From NCBI GenBank assembly GCA_032629725.1, contig JAFEVB010000008.1:248001-312000 (forward strand): a DNA stretch of 64,000 nt, written 5' to 3'. Position numbers and translations under genes: made by a program. This stretch comes from Gremmenia infestans. Taxonomy: Eukaryota; Ascomycota; Leotiomycetes; Helotiales; Hamatocanthoscyphaceae. Below the pieces are notes generated by a model that was not told the DNA's origin, ran no database searches, and was given only the letters and a program-made list of their open reading frames with translations. Numbering within the stretch: the stretch's first letter is position 1; every line of letters starts with the position of its first letter. Shown here one piece after another: positions 1-12,579 of this stretch.

Positions 1-1560
1 AAGGAAGCAATCTAAATATTTCTCCTATCTTATAAATTAGCTCTATAAGGTAGATTTTTTAGAAAGGGTAAAGTATCTCTACGAATTTATTCTTATAGTA
101 TTAATTATTTATTCCTATAACATAGAAGAAATCGTTCTTAAGGTTAATAAAGAAGCCGATTTTATTATCTTTAGCGGAGATAGAGTCTTAGTTATACTTT
201 AGGTAGATTTAACGGCTCTTATAGCAGGCAAGGAGCAGTGCTTACTATTCCGGGATATAGGCTTTTAAGATTATATAGGCATCTATGCTCTTCTTATACT
301 TAAGATAGATAATAATAGTTTTAGGGGAATTTGCAATAGCAAATCCCTAGATTAGATTGCAAAGTTTATAAGCTAGTCGAGGGAAGCATTTAAACTCTAC
401 TAGTTTCTAGTTATTTAAAAAGAGTAATATCGCATGCCTAGAAGCTTAGGAGACTAAGTTAGGCGTAATATAGTATAGCTTAGGGAAATAATAGGCAAAT
501 TGTGATTTGGTAATAATAGTAAGAGGTAGCTAGTACTTATAGGTTCTAATTATTTTATTAGCCTTGCCAGGTATTATTATATAGCGGCGCAGCTAGGTAG
601 AAGCCACGCCGTATAGTTATAAGACAATTTTGCAACTAAGAGTAGCTAAGGGCAATTGTAGAAGATGGTTAAAGCTGCGCTATGAAATGATGTGAATATA
701 ATAGACAGGTCTATTAGTCCTTCTATTATCACTTATTATCTCTCCAATTAAGGAGCTGTCTAGTGCTAGGTTATATATTATACCCTACTACTAAATAACT
801 GCTAATATAGCCGCCTTTAGATTATATAGGAGGTAATTACGTGGTTATTAGAAGAAAAAAAACTTTTAACTAGAAGCAGATATAAGGCTTAGCATGATTT
901 ATTATCTATACTTATTACGGTATATATATGCTAACCTGTCTTACCTTATAATGCCGCCTTGACCCTGCTAATGTTCTAGTTGATTTACTAAGCTTTAACT
1001 ACGAAGTCTAAGATAATAAAAAAGGGCTAGAAACTCCTTTAAGCATATTTATTTAAAAATTCACACCTTAGTTTTAAGTATAAGAGACTAAAGCGTGCTA
1101 TAAGCCCTAAGCTAACCTTTAGGCAAAAGCAATTAGGTAATAGATCCTCTATGCTCCGCTCCGGGATATTAGTTACCTTTCTAGTTAAGTTCTATAATAT
1201 AATACTAGTTAGAGATAGGTAGTAACTTAAAATCTTTTAAGTATTATCCGGGATCTAGTTTTAGGCGTAGTTAAGTAGTAGTTTAAGCACTATAGCATAA
1301 ACTAGAAAGACTTAGAAAGGAGATATTAGGCGCGGAGGTTTATATAAACACGGTTCTATTATTAGACTTGGTACTAGGAGCACTTCCGCCACCTTGCTAG
1401 GCACTACCTATATTAATCCTACTTATTAAGAAGACGGTGCTTATACTTCTACCTTCTCCTATAACCGCGCCGCCGCTTAACCCTTTAGCCCTATCTAAAA
1501 TTAGCTGCAAGACCTTTATACTATATGCGAGCTGCTGCTATGGTCTATGGTAGTCGACGA
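1..1560. other. RIP-degraded DNA, no gene recognised
   Basis: AT-rich sequence with stops in all frames. A + strand frame from about 130 to 700 has runs of plausible residues but no motif I recognise, and its stop density is what RIP alone would give. Confidence 0.4.
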
Positions 1561-2220
1561 CGTCTAATATGCAGAAGTTATATAGCTTTACGCCTAACCC
1601 GCTTTCTGCTTATTAAGCAGGGGCTTAGCGGAGTTATTATTAATAACTTTAAATATAACTAAGACGGCGAACGTGGTAATACCTAGAGCTGATCGTCCAC
1701 CGAGCTCCCTTATTAAATCCTAAAGCATAGTTATATAGTTAATCTCGCGTGTCTTCTCGTTAGCGGAGATAAACTAGCCTAGGCTTGTAGTTATACCCTA
1801 TAACGCATTAACCTAGTAGAACCTCTTAGTGGACGCGACTTTATCTAGGAACCTAGTATAATCTGTGTCTAGGGTGTTAAATAAAGGTCTAAACGCGAAC
1901 TTAGACAAGCCGATCCTTATAAAGTGCACGCCGATTCTTCTCCCGCTTCTACTACCCTGCTTAGTCTGCTTTAAGAGCACACTTAGGTTAATGCCGTCTA
2001 ATATGCACATGTCCGAGGTCTACTAGTTAATAAGCCAGTCGCTAGTTAAACCTGCAAGTGCAGCGTCTAAGGAGTAGTAGGGGCTCTATCTGGTTGTATT
2101 ATAGTTCTTCTTCCTAATACTAACCATGTACTTGTCCGAGTTTAGACTAGAGTAGTAGGCTTACTCTATAGGCCTAGAGTTGCCACCATCCTTGACTTTA
2201 ATAAATTCCTGTGCGGGATC
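1561..2220 (-). pseudogene. Unidentified gene relic, minus strand
   Basis: One minus-strand frame runs for about 220 codons from 2220 down to 1561, including a stop-free stretch of 65 codons (2010-1813). All interruptions are TAA or TAG, as expected from RIP of CAA, CAG and TGG codons; I saw no TGA in this frame. The predicted protein is mixed and soluble-looking, with a basic segment (GSRSGRRIGVHF) near the middle. Below 1560 the frame dissolves into dense stops. I recognise no domain. It could be part of a transposon protein. Coding status is supported by frame continuity only. Confidence 0.35.
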
Positions 2221-2670
2221 TGCTATTAGTCGCCTAAGTAATCGCCTTCTACTACTTAGGTGTCTACTTAGGTTCCCTCTAGGTCGCGCTAATAGCTTTC
2301 CCGGCGAGCGTATACCTGCTATTAGGTTTAGCCGCGATCTTGGAATAGTGGCAAGAGCATGCCGCTATATAAGTGGTCAAGGTTAGCTGCGGAGTCGGTA
2401 ATAGTGCGCACTACGTCTAGGTAGCCGTGGTGTTTATAATATAAGCAAGCGCTTGCTTTTTAAAGAATAGTAAGCAATCTATAGGATATGCAAATAACCG
2501 CAAATATATCTTTTTAGATCGATTATTACCTTAAGTTCCATATCCTTATAGTAACGTCTACTTTAGGCAGGGCGAAGATAAGCTATAATATTAGAGTTGG
2601 ATATGGGAGGTTAGGTTGTCGCTATGGCAGCTATGGTTATAGCTAAATACTAAAGACGCAAATAACACCA
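2221..2670. other. No gene recognised
   Basis: Sequence between the minus-strand relic and the dehydrogenase start. A 69-codon + strand ORF at 2180-2386 overlaps the minus-strand relic and is treated as its shadow. The last 40 bases before 2671 are less mutated and could be the 5' leader of the following gene. Confidence 0.4.
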
Positions 2671-2790
2671 ATGATCGTTCTAATCACCGGCGCAAACAGA
2701 GGAATTAGTAAAGGCCTTCTCGAATTATACTCTTACCTGCTTATTAACCCTTTAGAAAGCATTAACTCCTACACTCCTATACTATTCTAG
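2671..2790 (+). pseudogene. Short-chain dehydrogenase N-terminal fragment
   Basis: The ATG at 2671 opens a frame of 39 codons, starting MIVLITGANRGISKGLLE and ending at a TAG at 2788. The TGANRGIxxG pattern is the Rossmann cofactor-binding motif (TGxxxGxG) that opens short-chain dehydrogenases/reductases; here the usual second-motif glycine reads Ser (GIS), a change a G-to-A mutation of GGC/GGT explains. These enzymes are NAD(P)-dependent oxidoreductases of about 250 residues, so only the first strand and loop survive recognisably. The bases around 2660-2710 keep several CA dinucleotides and are less damaged than their surroundings. Downstream sequence no longer matches the family, through deletion, an intron, or heavier decay. 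Confidence 0.55.
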
Positions 2791-3867
2791 AGATATAAAG
2801 GGTGCAATAGCTCTAGCAATTCTATAATATTCCTTAATTAGAAAGAGATCTCAAAGCTTGTATTCCTTTTCCGTCGCCTATAAAATTCGCTAGGAATCCT
2901 GCGCTAGTAAGAAAGGTCGAGGGGGGTGTTTATAACACCCCTATATGGTCTTAATATTAAACTTAAAGAAAGGGCAAGAACTACCGCTAAAGCGTAGTTA
3001 TTTTAAATCTAGAAACGCCCTTTTAGTTTCCGGATTTTTATTAAGATTAAACGTCCACCTCTACTTCTCTTATGCTTGCTAATAGTTAGCAAGCCACTTC
3101 TACTACCTTTCTAATAGAACGATAGGAATAATTGCTTGGGCACCGTCTAATAAAGTAGAATGCTAGTGTTTTAAAAGTCTCTTGCTATTGCGTAAGTTAT
3201 TACGTTTTAATATTATTATTTTAAACTCGGCGCTTAATATAGTAAATGCTTTATAACGGTTTGCAGCTAAACTATCTTCTTGCAACCTCTATTTAACCAC
3301 TCCTATAATACCCTAGTAAGAGTAGTATGCGCTAGGTGCAAATCACCGCTTCTACGCGTTAATATTAATACTCTCCTAACTAGTATACCTCCCTCCGTTT
3401 GGAACCTGCGGGAATAGGCTATCTTTATCTATAGCTAATTAATACTCTGTTTATAGTTATCCTGAATTATATCTTAAAGCATAATACTATTCAGGTTGTA
3501 GAGAGTGTATATATGCTTTTATAGATCTTTAAGTTCTGGATAAAACTACTAGATAAAAGTTCATTGATCCTTTTATTCTTATATATATACTTCGCAACGA
3601 ATGCTACTATAGAGCTGCCTTTCTTATCGCAGCAAAATCGATAAATAGATGGTTCTTAAGAACCTATACAAATAAAGCTCGCTTCTATAATAGATAAGCT
3701 CCGTCTCCCTTGCAATCTTTAGAGCGAATGCTAGACCGGTGATAGGTGGTTCTGGAATTGGTTTTAGTATTACGCTAAAATAAACAAGTATATTTATAAA
3801 TATACTAATATATTAGTCCTTAAAGCTACTCGGTTTTCTTAGCCGGAAAGGCCGCTTAATAAAGCTA
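2791..3867. other. RIP-degraded DNA after the dehydrogenase start
   Basis: The rest of the dehydrogenase might be expected here, but I could not find its YxxxK catalytic motif in any frame. Contains a run of G (2921-2927) and poly-T tracts; no other feature recognised. Confidence 0.35.
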
Positions 3868-4200
3868 TTAGTCTTCTATATATTTGCGGTTATGGAGTCG
3901 AATATGCGTAGCGCTAAGAGCAGTTGCCTTTACGGCCTCCTTTCTCTTATTAAGCTTATCTCTGGCCAACTGCTTAGGCTAAGGCGTAATCGTTGCTCCA
4001 CTCTCCTCCAAAAGCTTGAACTTGACGTCTAGGCCTGCTGCTGCTATTAGTGCAGCGATAAGCTTATCTCCACCTTGCTTAATAACTCTATCTCTTACTA
4101 GACTGCATCTTACTAAGCTGCTACTTACGGATTTGTTTATATTAGTAGGTTTAGTTATAGCTGCGGTTGCGTCTAAGTTCTAGTTCTAGTCCTTGGTTAT
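3868..4200 (-). pseudogene. Unidentified lysine-rich C-terminal gene relic
   Basis: A minus-strand frame from 4200 to a TAA at 3868-3870 has only three in-frame stops in about 110 codons and keeps several CA dinucleotides, so it is less RIP-damaged than its neighbours. It contains an alanine-rich helix (LIAALIAAAAGLDVKFKLLE) followed by a basic, lysine-rich tail (KLNKRKEAVKATALSATHI) before the stop. The TAA is a plausible natural stop. The alternation of an Ala-rich helix with a basic tail is seen in many nucleic-acid-binding or transposon-derived proteins, but no family is recognised. Confidence 0.4.
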
Positions 4201-4740
4201 AAATATAAGTTAACTCGCGATCTAGTGCGCTTTCTATATATTTTTAGTTATATTTAAGGTTTATTTTTAGCTATTGGCAGGTTTTAGCGCGGGTACGGGT
4301 GGTAACTATAATCTCCTTTAGAGTTTTCCTTTCCGATCTTAGTTAGCCGGAAGCTTCTACACCTAATCCTAAGCATAAAGCTAGTAAGATACTTAGGCTA
4401 ATATATAAGATTCTTTAAAATCGCGGCAATGCACTTAACTAACCTCTTAGTTAGGTCTCCGGCTCTATATAATATAACCCTCGTAGCTATAGCATACTGC
4501 TTATAAGTAGCATTGTCGTTGAACTCCATTCCGGCCGTAATCCAATTTAAGCTCTTTCTAAAGACTGTATAGATAGCTATCTCTAGCGATATAGGGGGAT
4601 ACTAAAATGCATTAGCCGCTGCTAGCTATAGTGCTATGGCCCAGACTTTAATCTTATTTGTTATTGCCTTCTTAGGGAAGGGCTTAAGCTCGCCTAGGGG
4701 CTTATCTATCTTATAGATTACGAGCCTCCTCCTAATACTA

Positions 4741-5100
4741 ATAGCTTCCTTCTTTGCCTAGCTTCCAGGCGAAGTCCGGCTTCTAATTATCTCTTAGAGG
4801 CAGCATAATTTAGTTAAGGACGTCTCTATCTATATCTATAACTATCTTTATAGGGCCCTTAAAGGGGTAGGGCATTACTATAGGCTCTATTATAAATATA
4901 TATATTCTGCGGTGTTCAGGCCTTCTTAGGTTCTCTAATATAGTTCTATGTGGCTTATAGTAAACGGTTAGACTATAATTTATAAACTTAACCTTATAGG
5001 TAAGTCTCTATATCCTAATGCATACGCTCCTATCTAGCTTATTAATTAGAAATGCTAACCTAGTAATATGTAAGTAAGTACCCCGCGGATAAAAGTAAAG
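4741..5100 (-). pseudogene. Unidentified gene relic, minus strand
   Basis: About 120 codons on the minus strand keep one frame with three TAA/TAG stops, the first after about 45 codons. The middle is rich in prolines and aromatic residues (EPIVMPYPFKGPIKIVIDID), which reads like a folded domain rather than a shadow frame. No domain recognised. Below 4740 the frame breaks down. Confidence 0.4.
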
Positions 5101-5412
5101 TTATTATCTATAATAGTAGATAGTAAAGTTAATTGCAGGGGGGTGTAAATTGCATAGTCTTTCCCTAATCCAACCGGCGGCGGGCTAATATAAAAGTCTC
5201 CTCTATAAGGCGTTTAGACCTTCTACTTATTAGCTTTACTATCTTAGTTTATAAAGTATAAGCTTACTAAATAGGATTGTCGCTTAAGCTAAAGTTTACC
5301 TCTATGTTTAGTTAAGATTCGAACTCTAAACGCTAAGATCTTGTCTGTAGGTAGGTCTAGCATATAAACCTATAATATTAAATATTGAATTGCCAGGTTA
5401 ATTTATGTAAAG

Positions 5413-6430
5413 ATGGCACCTGCGGTTAGTATAGTATAAGTGTGCGTATATATAGCATGCAAATTCCTAGTGGACAAGAAAAATGTAATCCCTAAGCAAC
5501 GATCCAGATTAGTAGCAGCAAGACGTATACTATATTTTAAAGCGGGAAATTAAAACCCTAATAATAGTAATAGATTAGGCAAGTCCTCTAAGTAAGGATT
5601 ACTATAGTTCTTAGGTCTAGGAATAATCTATAAAAGAGAAGTTCTCTAAAAGCAGCTGCGGGTAGGTTCTTTTTAGTAAAGGCTAATATAGCTAATACTA
5701 CGGATTATAGGTATATATAAGGTCTGCAGGTAATAATTGCTATAGTGCTTAGAACTAGGAGTAATCTTCATTTCTTGATAGTAGCTAAGACTAAGGATAA
5801 TATAGGGGAGAGATATCCTAGGAGGGAAATAGATTCGGTTAAGAGTAAGACGTAGGAGAGAAATCTCCTTATAGTTGCTAGAATAGAGGATTATATGCAG
5901 GAAAGTCATAGAAGTTAAGCAGCTCCTCTAAAGAAAGGGAAACGCCAACTTAATAAGCGCAGGGCATAATCTGTAATAGGCAGCTACTATAGGATAGATT
6001 CTTATTTTCTCTCCGCAGCTTATAATTTTGGTTTTATAGAAGCTTAATTACCTGCTCGAGACTCTTAAGGTAGTCTTTCTATCTATAACCTAAGGCATTT
6101 GATTAGTTTATATATATATAGGAAGTAAATATCTAGTAAAGCGTACGGAATTTTCTTTAACTATATCGATTGCACTAGGAATCCAGGTTAGTTGCTTCTT
6201 AGGAGCATAAAGATATATATATATATAAAAGTATATACCTTATATCTACGCTCTTTAACTGCTGCTGATCTATATTATAAGTAAAAGAGTATTATCTTAA
6301 GTGTTTAGCAATAGTCTAAGTCGATTTGGGACAGCGGAGGACTTAAAATTTAGTCGGAACTGTAATAACTAAGTATATAGAAAAAGAGAAAGGCATTTTC
6401 CCTATAGAAAAAGCAGCACTAAAAATTGCA
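5413..6430 (+). pseudogene. Possible gene relic starting at ATG 5413
   Basis: An ATG at 5413 opens a frame that runs for about 1 kb with TAA/TAG stops and no TGA that I noticed. The first 45 codons are almost open and carry a basic stretch (PKQRSRLVAARRILYFKAGN). Beyond that the stops become as frequent as chance would give in RIP DNA. A 78-codon minus-strand ORF at 5673-5909 overlaps it and is most likely a shadow, though the reverse is possible. Confidence 0.2.
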
Positions 6431-7660
6431 GTTTAGGCTTAATTTTATAAATTAAAATCGATAATAGTAAGCTCTAGATTAATATTCCAGAATAGTAAAG
6501 CGTATATTAACTAGAAGGGTAGAAGGAGTGCAACACGTAATAGAGTAGAAAGGTTATTATAAGAAAATTATTTAGTATGCTCGCACTAGTCGCTTAGGGA
6601 TAACTAATAGTCTTCATATCTGCGGCGGACGCGGCGGGGGGTGGGGAATGCCTTATGTCTAATATTTCTATAGAACTAGGTGAAGCTTAGTTAGAAGATG
6701 CGAATCTTGCCTATATTATTAAGCCTGCTGCTATTTCCTATATATAAGTAGTTATCTTTTATATCTATATAGCTAATTATATAGTTTAATCGATTTTTAT
6801 AAGAGACTTCTTCTTAACTATATCAAGCTTTATAAGAGTTCTATAAGGGTTATTATATTTTTTTTTCTAGCTAGAATATGCTAAAAGATTAAACTAATTT
6901 TAAGAGTAAACTTTAACTTTCTACTAATATAGTTTAGATTTAGCTTTTTTATTACGCCTCCTAGGATAAACTTATACCACCTCTAAATATGCGGAGTAAG
7001 AAGCATAGCTAAGCATTCTATACCGCTTATATCTTATTCTTCCTCTACGTCTATAGCTTCGTAGTAATATTAGTAAGCTATTACTTATTAAAGAATAATC
7101 CTGCCTAACATACTACTTCCTTTAGGGAGATTAAACTAAGCGTAAAAGGCGTTAAAACTATCCCTGCCTATTTATCTAGTGCTAAACCGCAGAATAGAAT
7201 AAAGCCTTAGAAGTAAATATTAATAACTATTTAAGGATTAGTAAAAGGCAGTAGTAGAGAGGCGATTCTATAGCAAATTTTAATATCCAGCCTTTATATA
7301 TCCGATATCTAGAGCAAGTACTATATTACTATAAGATAGCTGATATAGATTTTATTCTTAGGGAGAAGGTCTTATATAATTATAATAGGATTAGTATATA
7401 GATATTTAAGATATTCTTTAATATACTATTTAATCCGATTTAAATGGTCTGGATTCTTAGGTTCTAATCGCATATGCAAGTTTAAGTCTAAGTAGCTACC
7501 TAAAGATATTTTTTAATAATACTAAAAGAATTAAAGCGATTTGTTAGCTTAAGGGTATTAAGTTAGGAGGTAGAGAGGGCGTGGGATTCTAGGTGGCTAT
7601 ATTAAGTTAGCATAGTATAAAGCTATTATCTGCGTATATACCCGGCCGGCAGAAGCTACC
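6431..7660. other. RIP-degraded DNA, no gene recognised
   Basis: Several + strand frames read plausibly for 30-50 codons between 7080 and 7500 but none is continuous. There is a G-rich patch (6625-6645). Confidence 0.35.
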
Positions 7661-7667
7661 TGCATTA

Positions 7668-7780
7668 GTTCTACGCTTTTCCTTAAAATTAAGACCCTAG
7701 TTACTTCTATGCACTTTAAGACCCTAGTTACTTCTACGCTTTTCCTTAAAATCGAGACCTTTATTACTTCTACGCATTCT
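7668..7780 (+). repeat. Short degenerate tandem repeat
   Basis: The phrase 'agaccctagttacttcta' and close variants recur three times, with alternating spacers built around 'cttttccttaaaat' and 'gcacttta'. It is a small array of about 30-35 bp units, partly diverged by C-to-T changes. Confidence 0.6.
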
Positions 7781-7889
7781 CTTATATTTACTACCTATAT
7801 AATAGGTGTGGGTTAATAAAGCGCCCTATGCTTATTGCCTTGTATTTTCATATTACTATTCCAAGTATATTAATGCTAATTTGCATCTA

Positions 7890-8435
7890 GGCCGCCGGCC
7901 GCTATTCTATTATTGCAGGCTGCATACTATGATATTATGAGGAGGCTTCTATTCTAAGCTTAATTTGTTATAATGCCACCTATGCAATCCATCCTTAGGC
8001 GGGCTGCTATCTAACCTTAGAGCTATAGCACTAGTATAGATTATGCGCCTTAAGTTTCGCAACGTTTCTCTAAGAGTATAGAGCTTATAACTTATCGGTT
8101 TACTATAGTGTTGTAAGCTTTTTAGACAGCTTTATATAAGGACTTATCTCTTAACCCAGCTTAAAGTTTAGGCATCTTAAGTCTTAAAACTATTAGTATA
8201 TCCTTTTTCGGCAATGCCCTTTTAATAATTATCTTAATAGCATTTATATATATACTCTATATAGCTAAGTATCTTCTAGAACGATTTAGCTATATATAAA
8301 ACTTAGGCTCTAATAGCTTAATCGTTAAATATGTAGAATAGTATAATATCTAACCTAGAAAAAAGACATGTAATATTTAAGACTAATAGCAAGCCAAATA
8401 AGAATAAACGCCTATCACCATGAAATAAATATAGT
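7890..8435 (-). repeat. Dispersed repeat, copy A (inverted relative to 16990-17560)
   Basis: This segment aligns along most of its length with the reverse complement of 16990-17560. Shared landmarks include 'tattattgcaggct', 'gagcttataactta', 'taacccagcttaaag' and 'agtataatatctaaccta'. Differences are mainly C/T and G/A plus a few small indels. Read on the minus strand both copies contain a similar frame (for example AARLRMDCIGG here, AARLRMDYIGC in copy B), so the unit probably comes from a mobile element or duplicated gene. Element ends were not found. Confidence 0.75.
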
Positions 8436-8659
8436 CCTTATCCTGATAGTTCTTATACCTAAGCATCTTTAATCCTAAACCAGATTATTCTAAGTACTTT
8501 AAAGCCGGACCTATAATACTCTCTTTATTTAAGGCTAATAGCTTTTGCTATTAATCTTCTGTAATAAGCCTTCTAATTACCCTAATCCTTTTATTAATAC
8601 CATGCTATAAAAGAAAGGTAAAAGTAGTTCTGCAAACGTTTTTTTACTATTAATAGCTA

Positions 8660-9240
8660 TCTTTTTAGCATTAGATATTATATAATATGCTTGGCGGCTT
8701 TGCTTGATTCCTATGTTGCAAAGCTATTAATTTGGACTATAGCTGCGCTAAGTCATATAACCTAAACCACTCCCCCTAGTTCTAACATCTACGCACGCCT
8801 AATATCTTTTAGAATGCCGCATCTAATTTGCTTTTTTTGCAAATTATTTCCTGCAAGTACTTATAAATATTTTCTTGATAGGATTCTGGTCTGCCCCCCC
8901 TTTATCTATAATAAGCTAAGCATTAGTTAAGAGAGGATATAGATTATTTAATAGGCTTACGTTTTGTAATATATCTTATATGTAAGCGTTTGCCTTTTAA
9001 CTTATAGGGACATTTAGGATATTGAAACTTATAGTTTTTATACGCGTGCTAGGTCTGGGGATCTTTATTGCAGTCGATGTACCGGCACTTTATTAGACTA
9101 TTTCTAGGATATTAACGTCTTTTATACCTATTTAAACGCCTTAATAATCCGAATTATTCTTCTCCGTAATAAAAATATAGTTCTATATAATAGTTAAGTT
9201 ATATGCTATTTTATATTAGGATACGCACTAAACTCTACTA
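8660..9240 (-). pseudogene. Zinc-finger-like protein relic with RGGRP motif
   Basis: The minus-strand frame from about 9240 to 8660 reads through two cysteine pairs (KCRYIDCNKD, then YPKCPYKLKGKRLH) with histidines between and after them, which resembles a C2H2/CCCH-type nucleic-acid-binding finger. It continues into an RGGRPES segment similar to an AT-hook core, then a helical tail (KYLQEIICKKSKLD). The tail region keeps unusually many CA dinucleotides and has few stops, so it is less RIP-damaged. Fingers of this kind occur in fungal transcription factors and in transposon proteins; I cannot tell which. No start is recognised. A single base run of C/G (8893-8899) lies inside the frame. Confidence 0.45.
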
Positions 9241-10041
9241 GTATGTCTTACAGATATATATCTAACTAGGCCGGAGAATAGTTATAAAATATTATCCACT
9301 TAAATAGGCAGTAGTATAACCCATTTTCCCCTAGTATTAGGTTTTAGTATTTCTCGTCTGTCCTATAATAACTTGGCCGCTTTAAAAACTGGGTAGAGCC
9401 CCCCCTATTAAACTTAATAAGATTGGTGCTATGCATATGATTTTCCGTCTATGAATATTAAGAGCAGCCTTAATAAATATACTCCTACGACTCGTATAGC
9501 CTATAACTAACTTGGTAGTGATCCTATAGTTTATTATACTATTGCTATCTCTATAAATAATAGAAGTAAGGAAATAGGTAATCGTTAACCGCTTTACTAT
9601 ATAGAAATTTAGTAGGGTTAGGGTAAAAAGTGGGCTCCTTACTATAATTTACCACGATTAGGACTTAGTATATAGTAGCAGGATCCGGTTATTATCTAGG
9701 GGCAATTAAAATTTCTATCTTTCCCCCTCTTCTTATTATATGCCTTATCTCTCTAATAGAAAGAATTTTAGGGCAGTTTAAACTCCTAAGAGTGGATTCC
9801 TAGCTTATTAATGCCCTACTTATTACTTTCTAGGTCTAAGTATTCTTCGCTTTAGGCGAAACTCCCTAATCTGATTTTATCTAAGAAAGCTTTCCTGCCT
9901 TTAATAGTATTATACTCTTTATACGGATTATAGGATGCGAGGTTTAAGTAGGGTTAATCCTAGTTACTCCTAGTCTAACACTTACTACTTATTAGCCCGC
10001 CGCTAAGTATTAATCCTTTATATTAACCTATAAAAGCACTA
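9241..10041. other. RIP-degraded DNA, no gene recognised
   Basis: May contain the missing N-terminal part of the zinc-finger-like relic on the minus strand, but no frame is clear. Confidence 0.3.
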
Positions 10042-11166
10042 CTGCTTATAGGGAGCAAGTAGTTAGAAGCAGCTATTAATAGATATAGAGATAGAAAGGA
10101 TTAGCTAAAATCTGTTACTAGCTTATTAGAGGCAGCTAAATATATTGCTATGATTTCTTCTAGTAGCTAATAATTCTTATAGTTAACTATACTATTAAGG
10201 TCCTTAAAGAGTTATAGTTTAATCTTAACCCCTAAAAACTTAAAGTCTCTATTACTATTAAGTATAGTTTAACCTAAGGAAGTAGAGGAACTTATATTAG
10301 TTAGATTAGCCTGCTTACTGCTAATAATATTAGACCGGTCTATTACTTAGACTAGGTCTAGAAATGATAGTTAATTAAAGCCTAAAGACTTAAAGCTACT
10401 ACTAAAGACAGTTTAGCTTAAGGGAATAAAGGTATTACTAGTAGTTAAAGCGGTTGCAATATACTTATTAAAATCTATAACTTCTACCTCTAAAGGGAAT
10501 TATATCTCCTAAGTCTAAGATAGCTAGGTGGTAGTTCTTCTCCTATTATCTCTATATCCCCTGATATTAAACCTAGAATCCGGACTTAGGGAGTACTATG
10601 GAAGTGTAGGTGCTCTATCTTATAAAGTAAAAACATTATATGCAACTATAGACTTAGCCTAGTTATTATGCCTAGGTGCTTTATTAGGTAATAATATAAG
10701 CTGGTTACGAGATTTATCTATTAAGCTAGGTCTGGAAGATAATAGGTTTAGCGGAGGCTTCTAATACTTCTAAAAGATGTCCTGATATCTAGAGCAAATT
10801 ATAGCCGCCTTCTAGCATTATATATAGCCTGGTTTCCCTTTATCGCACTACCTATAGTTAGTATAAACTCTAATAACTATTAAAGATAAAAGACAGTTAA
10901 TTATCTTTAGCATAATTTTAAGGGTATTTTACCTTAATATATTAACCTTAACACTTATAATATTTATTACTTAGCCCTATTAATAAAAAATTATAGTTAG
11001 TCTTATGTTTTTAGAACCTGATATATACTCTAAGCCAGAGTTCTCGACCTATAATAAACGTACCTTTATAGACCATTATTACTAGTTTACTTTTATTTTA
11101 TACACTAAATGCTATAGCGAGGTACTACGTATAGGAAACAAATATTTAAAAGGGAAGTCTTTATAA
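10042..11166 (+). pseudogene. Possible + strand gene relic
   Basis: One frame can be followed for 375 codons without a frame change and ends at a TAA at 11164-11166. It contains a helical charged stretch near its start and several hydrophobic segments in the second half (for example VVVLLLLSLYPLIL and VFYLNILTLTLIIFI), so a membrane protein is possible. In-frame stops average about one per 16 codons, which RIP DNA would give by chance; only one is TGA. Evidence is therefore limited to frame length and a reasonable residue mix. Confidence 0.25.
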
Positions 11167-12579
11167 GCAAAGATCCTATAACTTAGCTAGCTCTCTATTT
11201 AGTTATTGGCGGGATTATTCTATTATAAATAATAAGTTTAGTATATAGGTATATCTTCTAAGAATCGGAGGTAGGAAACAAGAGATTATAGTATACTCCT
11301 CTATATAAAAAAGGGAAACTTAATTGGTTTTAGTTTCTATACCTATAACTAAAAAGGTAATAGAGGTTTTGCAATCTGGATATGCGAGCTATTGCTTGTC
11401 TAAATCCTAGAGGTATTATATTAGAGGCATTATATTAGCCCTGCACGGCGGAAATAGTAATAAGAATAAACTAGTACTAGATAAAGCTTATATTAATAAA
11501 ACTCCGGGTCTATAGCACCTTATAACTGCATTTATAAGGACTTAACTTGCAGAAGCAACTCCTTGCCGAAAACTAAAAATAGCTTGCTTATAGCGGTGAA
11601 AATAGATAATAGTCTAGAATAGGATACTATTGCCGCCGCCCCGCACCTTTCTTGGAAGAATAATATAATGGAGGTAGAACCTATTATTTAGCGTATAAGA
11701 TAAAAAACTAATTAGTCTACTTTTAGCTTAAATAGCTTGCGCGCGAGCTATTTAAGACCGAATAGGTATAGCGCATAGTAGGGTTTTGCTCCGCTCTTTA
11801 CCTAGGTGCCTTATATCCAGGCAGAAAAGCTTCCTTTTTATAAATCATAAAATATAATATAGGCCTCTTAATAAGTTGAGAGCTAGAGCAATGTCTCTTA
11901 ATAGCCTATTCTAAGGCCACGAACTCTTCTAGAATTAATTAAATTCTTCTCTAAGATCCCGATATAAGTTTTTACCCTAATAGGCTTTATTAATAGGTAT
12001 TAATTAGGTTATAGTTTGTTAGATATTTAAATATAGCATGGACCGAGTTACCTATAGTATTAAGAAATATGATACGAGATGGATTTAATTAGGATCCTCT
12101 AAAAAAGACATATTGCATATGAAGGAACGCTAAAACCTAATTAAACGAACTGATCTTTATTAATAAAAATATTAAGCCTCTACTACTATCTTAGCTGGAA
12201 AACCCTTTAAAGTTTCTCTAAGATTTACTAGGAACCGTTTAGGTTAATAGCAGCTATCCTGCGTTATTATATCTTACTTTAAAGAATTTCAAAAGGAGTC
12301 GAGTAGTCGATTCACTTTAATAGAGGTTTTACCTCTTAGGCTTCTATAAGCTAAAGAAGACCTTCGGAAGAAAGCATATATATATATATATAAGTATAGG
12401 AGATAACTTCGCCAAGGTTATAATTAAATCGGGCTTTAAGATTACTAATACACAGGAGAATATTAAGCGAAACTATACCTCCTAGGCTTCCGCCGGAGCG
12501 AGATATAATAAGATCGCTCGAGAGCTAGGCATAGGAGCCTTGATTTTGCTTCCTAAAGATATATCTTATAATATATAAG
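11167..12579. other. RIP-degraded DNA, no gene recognised
   Basis: Plus-strand frames between 12180 and 12560 read plausibly in patches but switch frame. A (TA)n tract lies at 12377-12394. Confidence 0.3.

Noticed and set aside
5673..5909. 78-codon minus-strand ORF
   Set aside because: Low-complexity Ile/Ser/Tyr composition typical of shadow frames in TA-rich DNA; no continuation beyond its ends.
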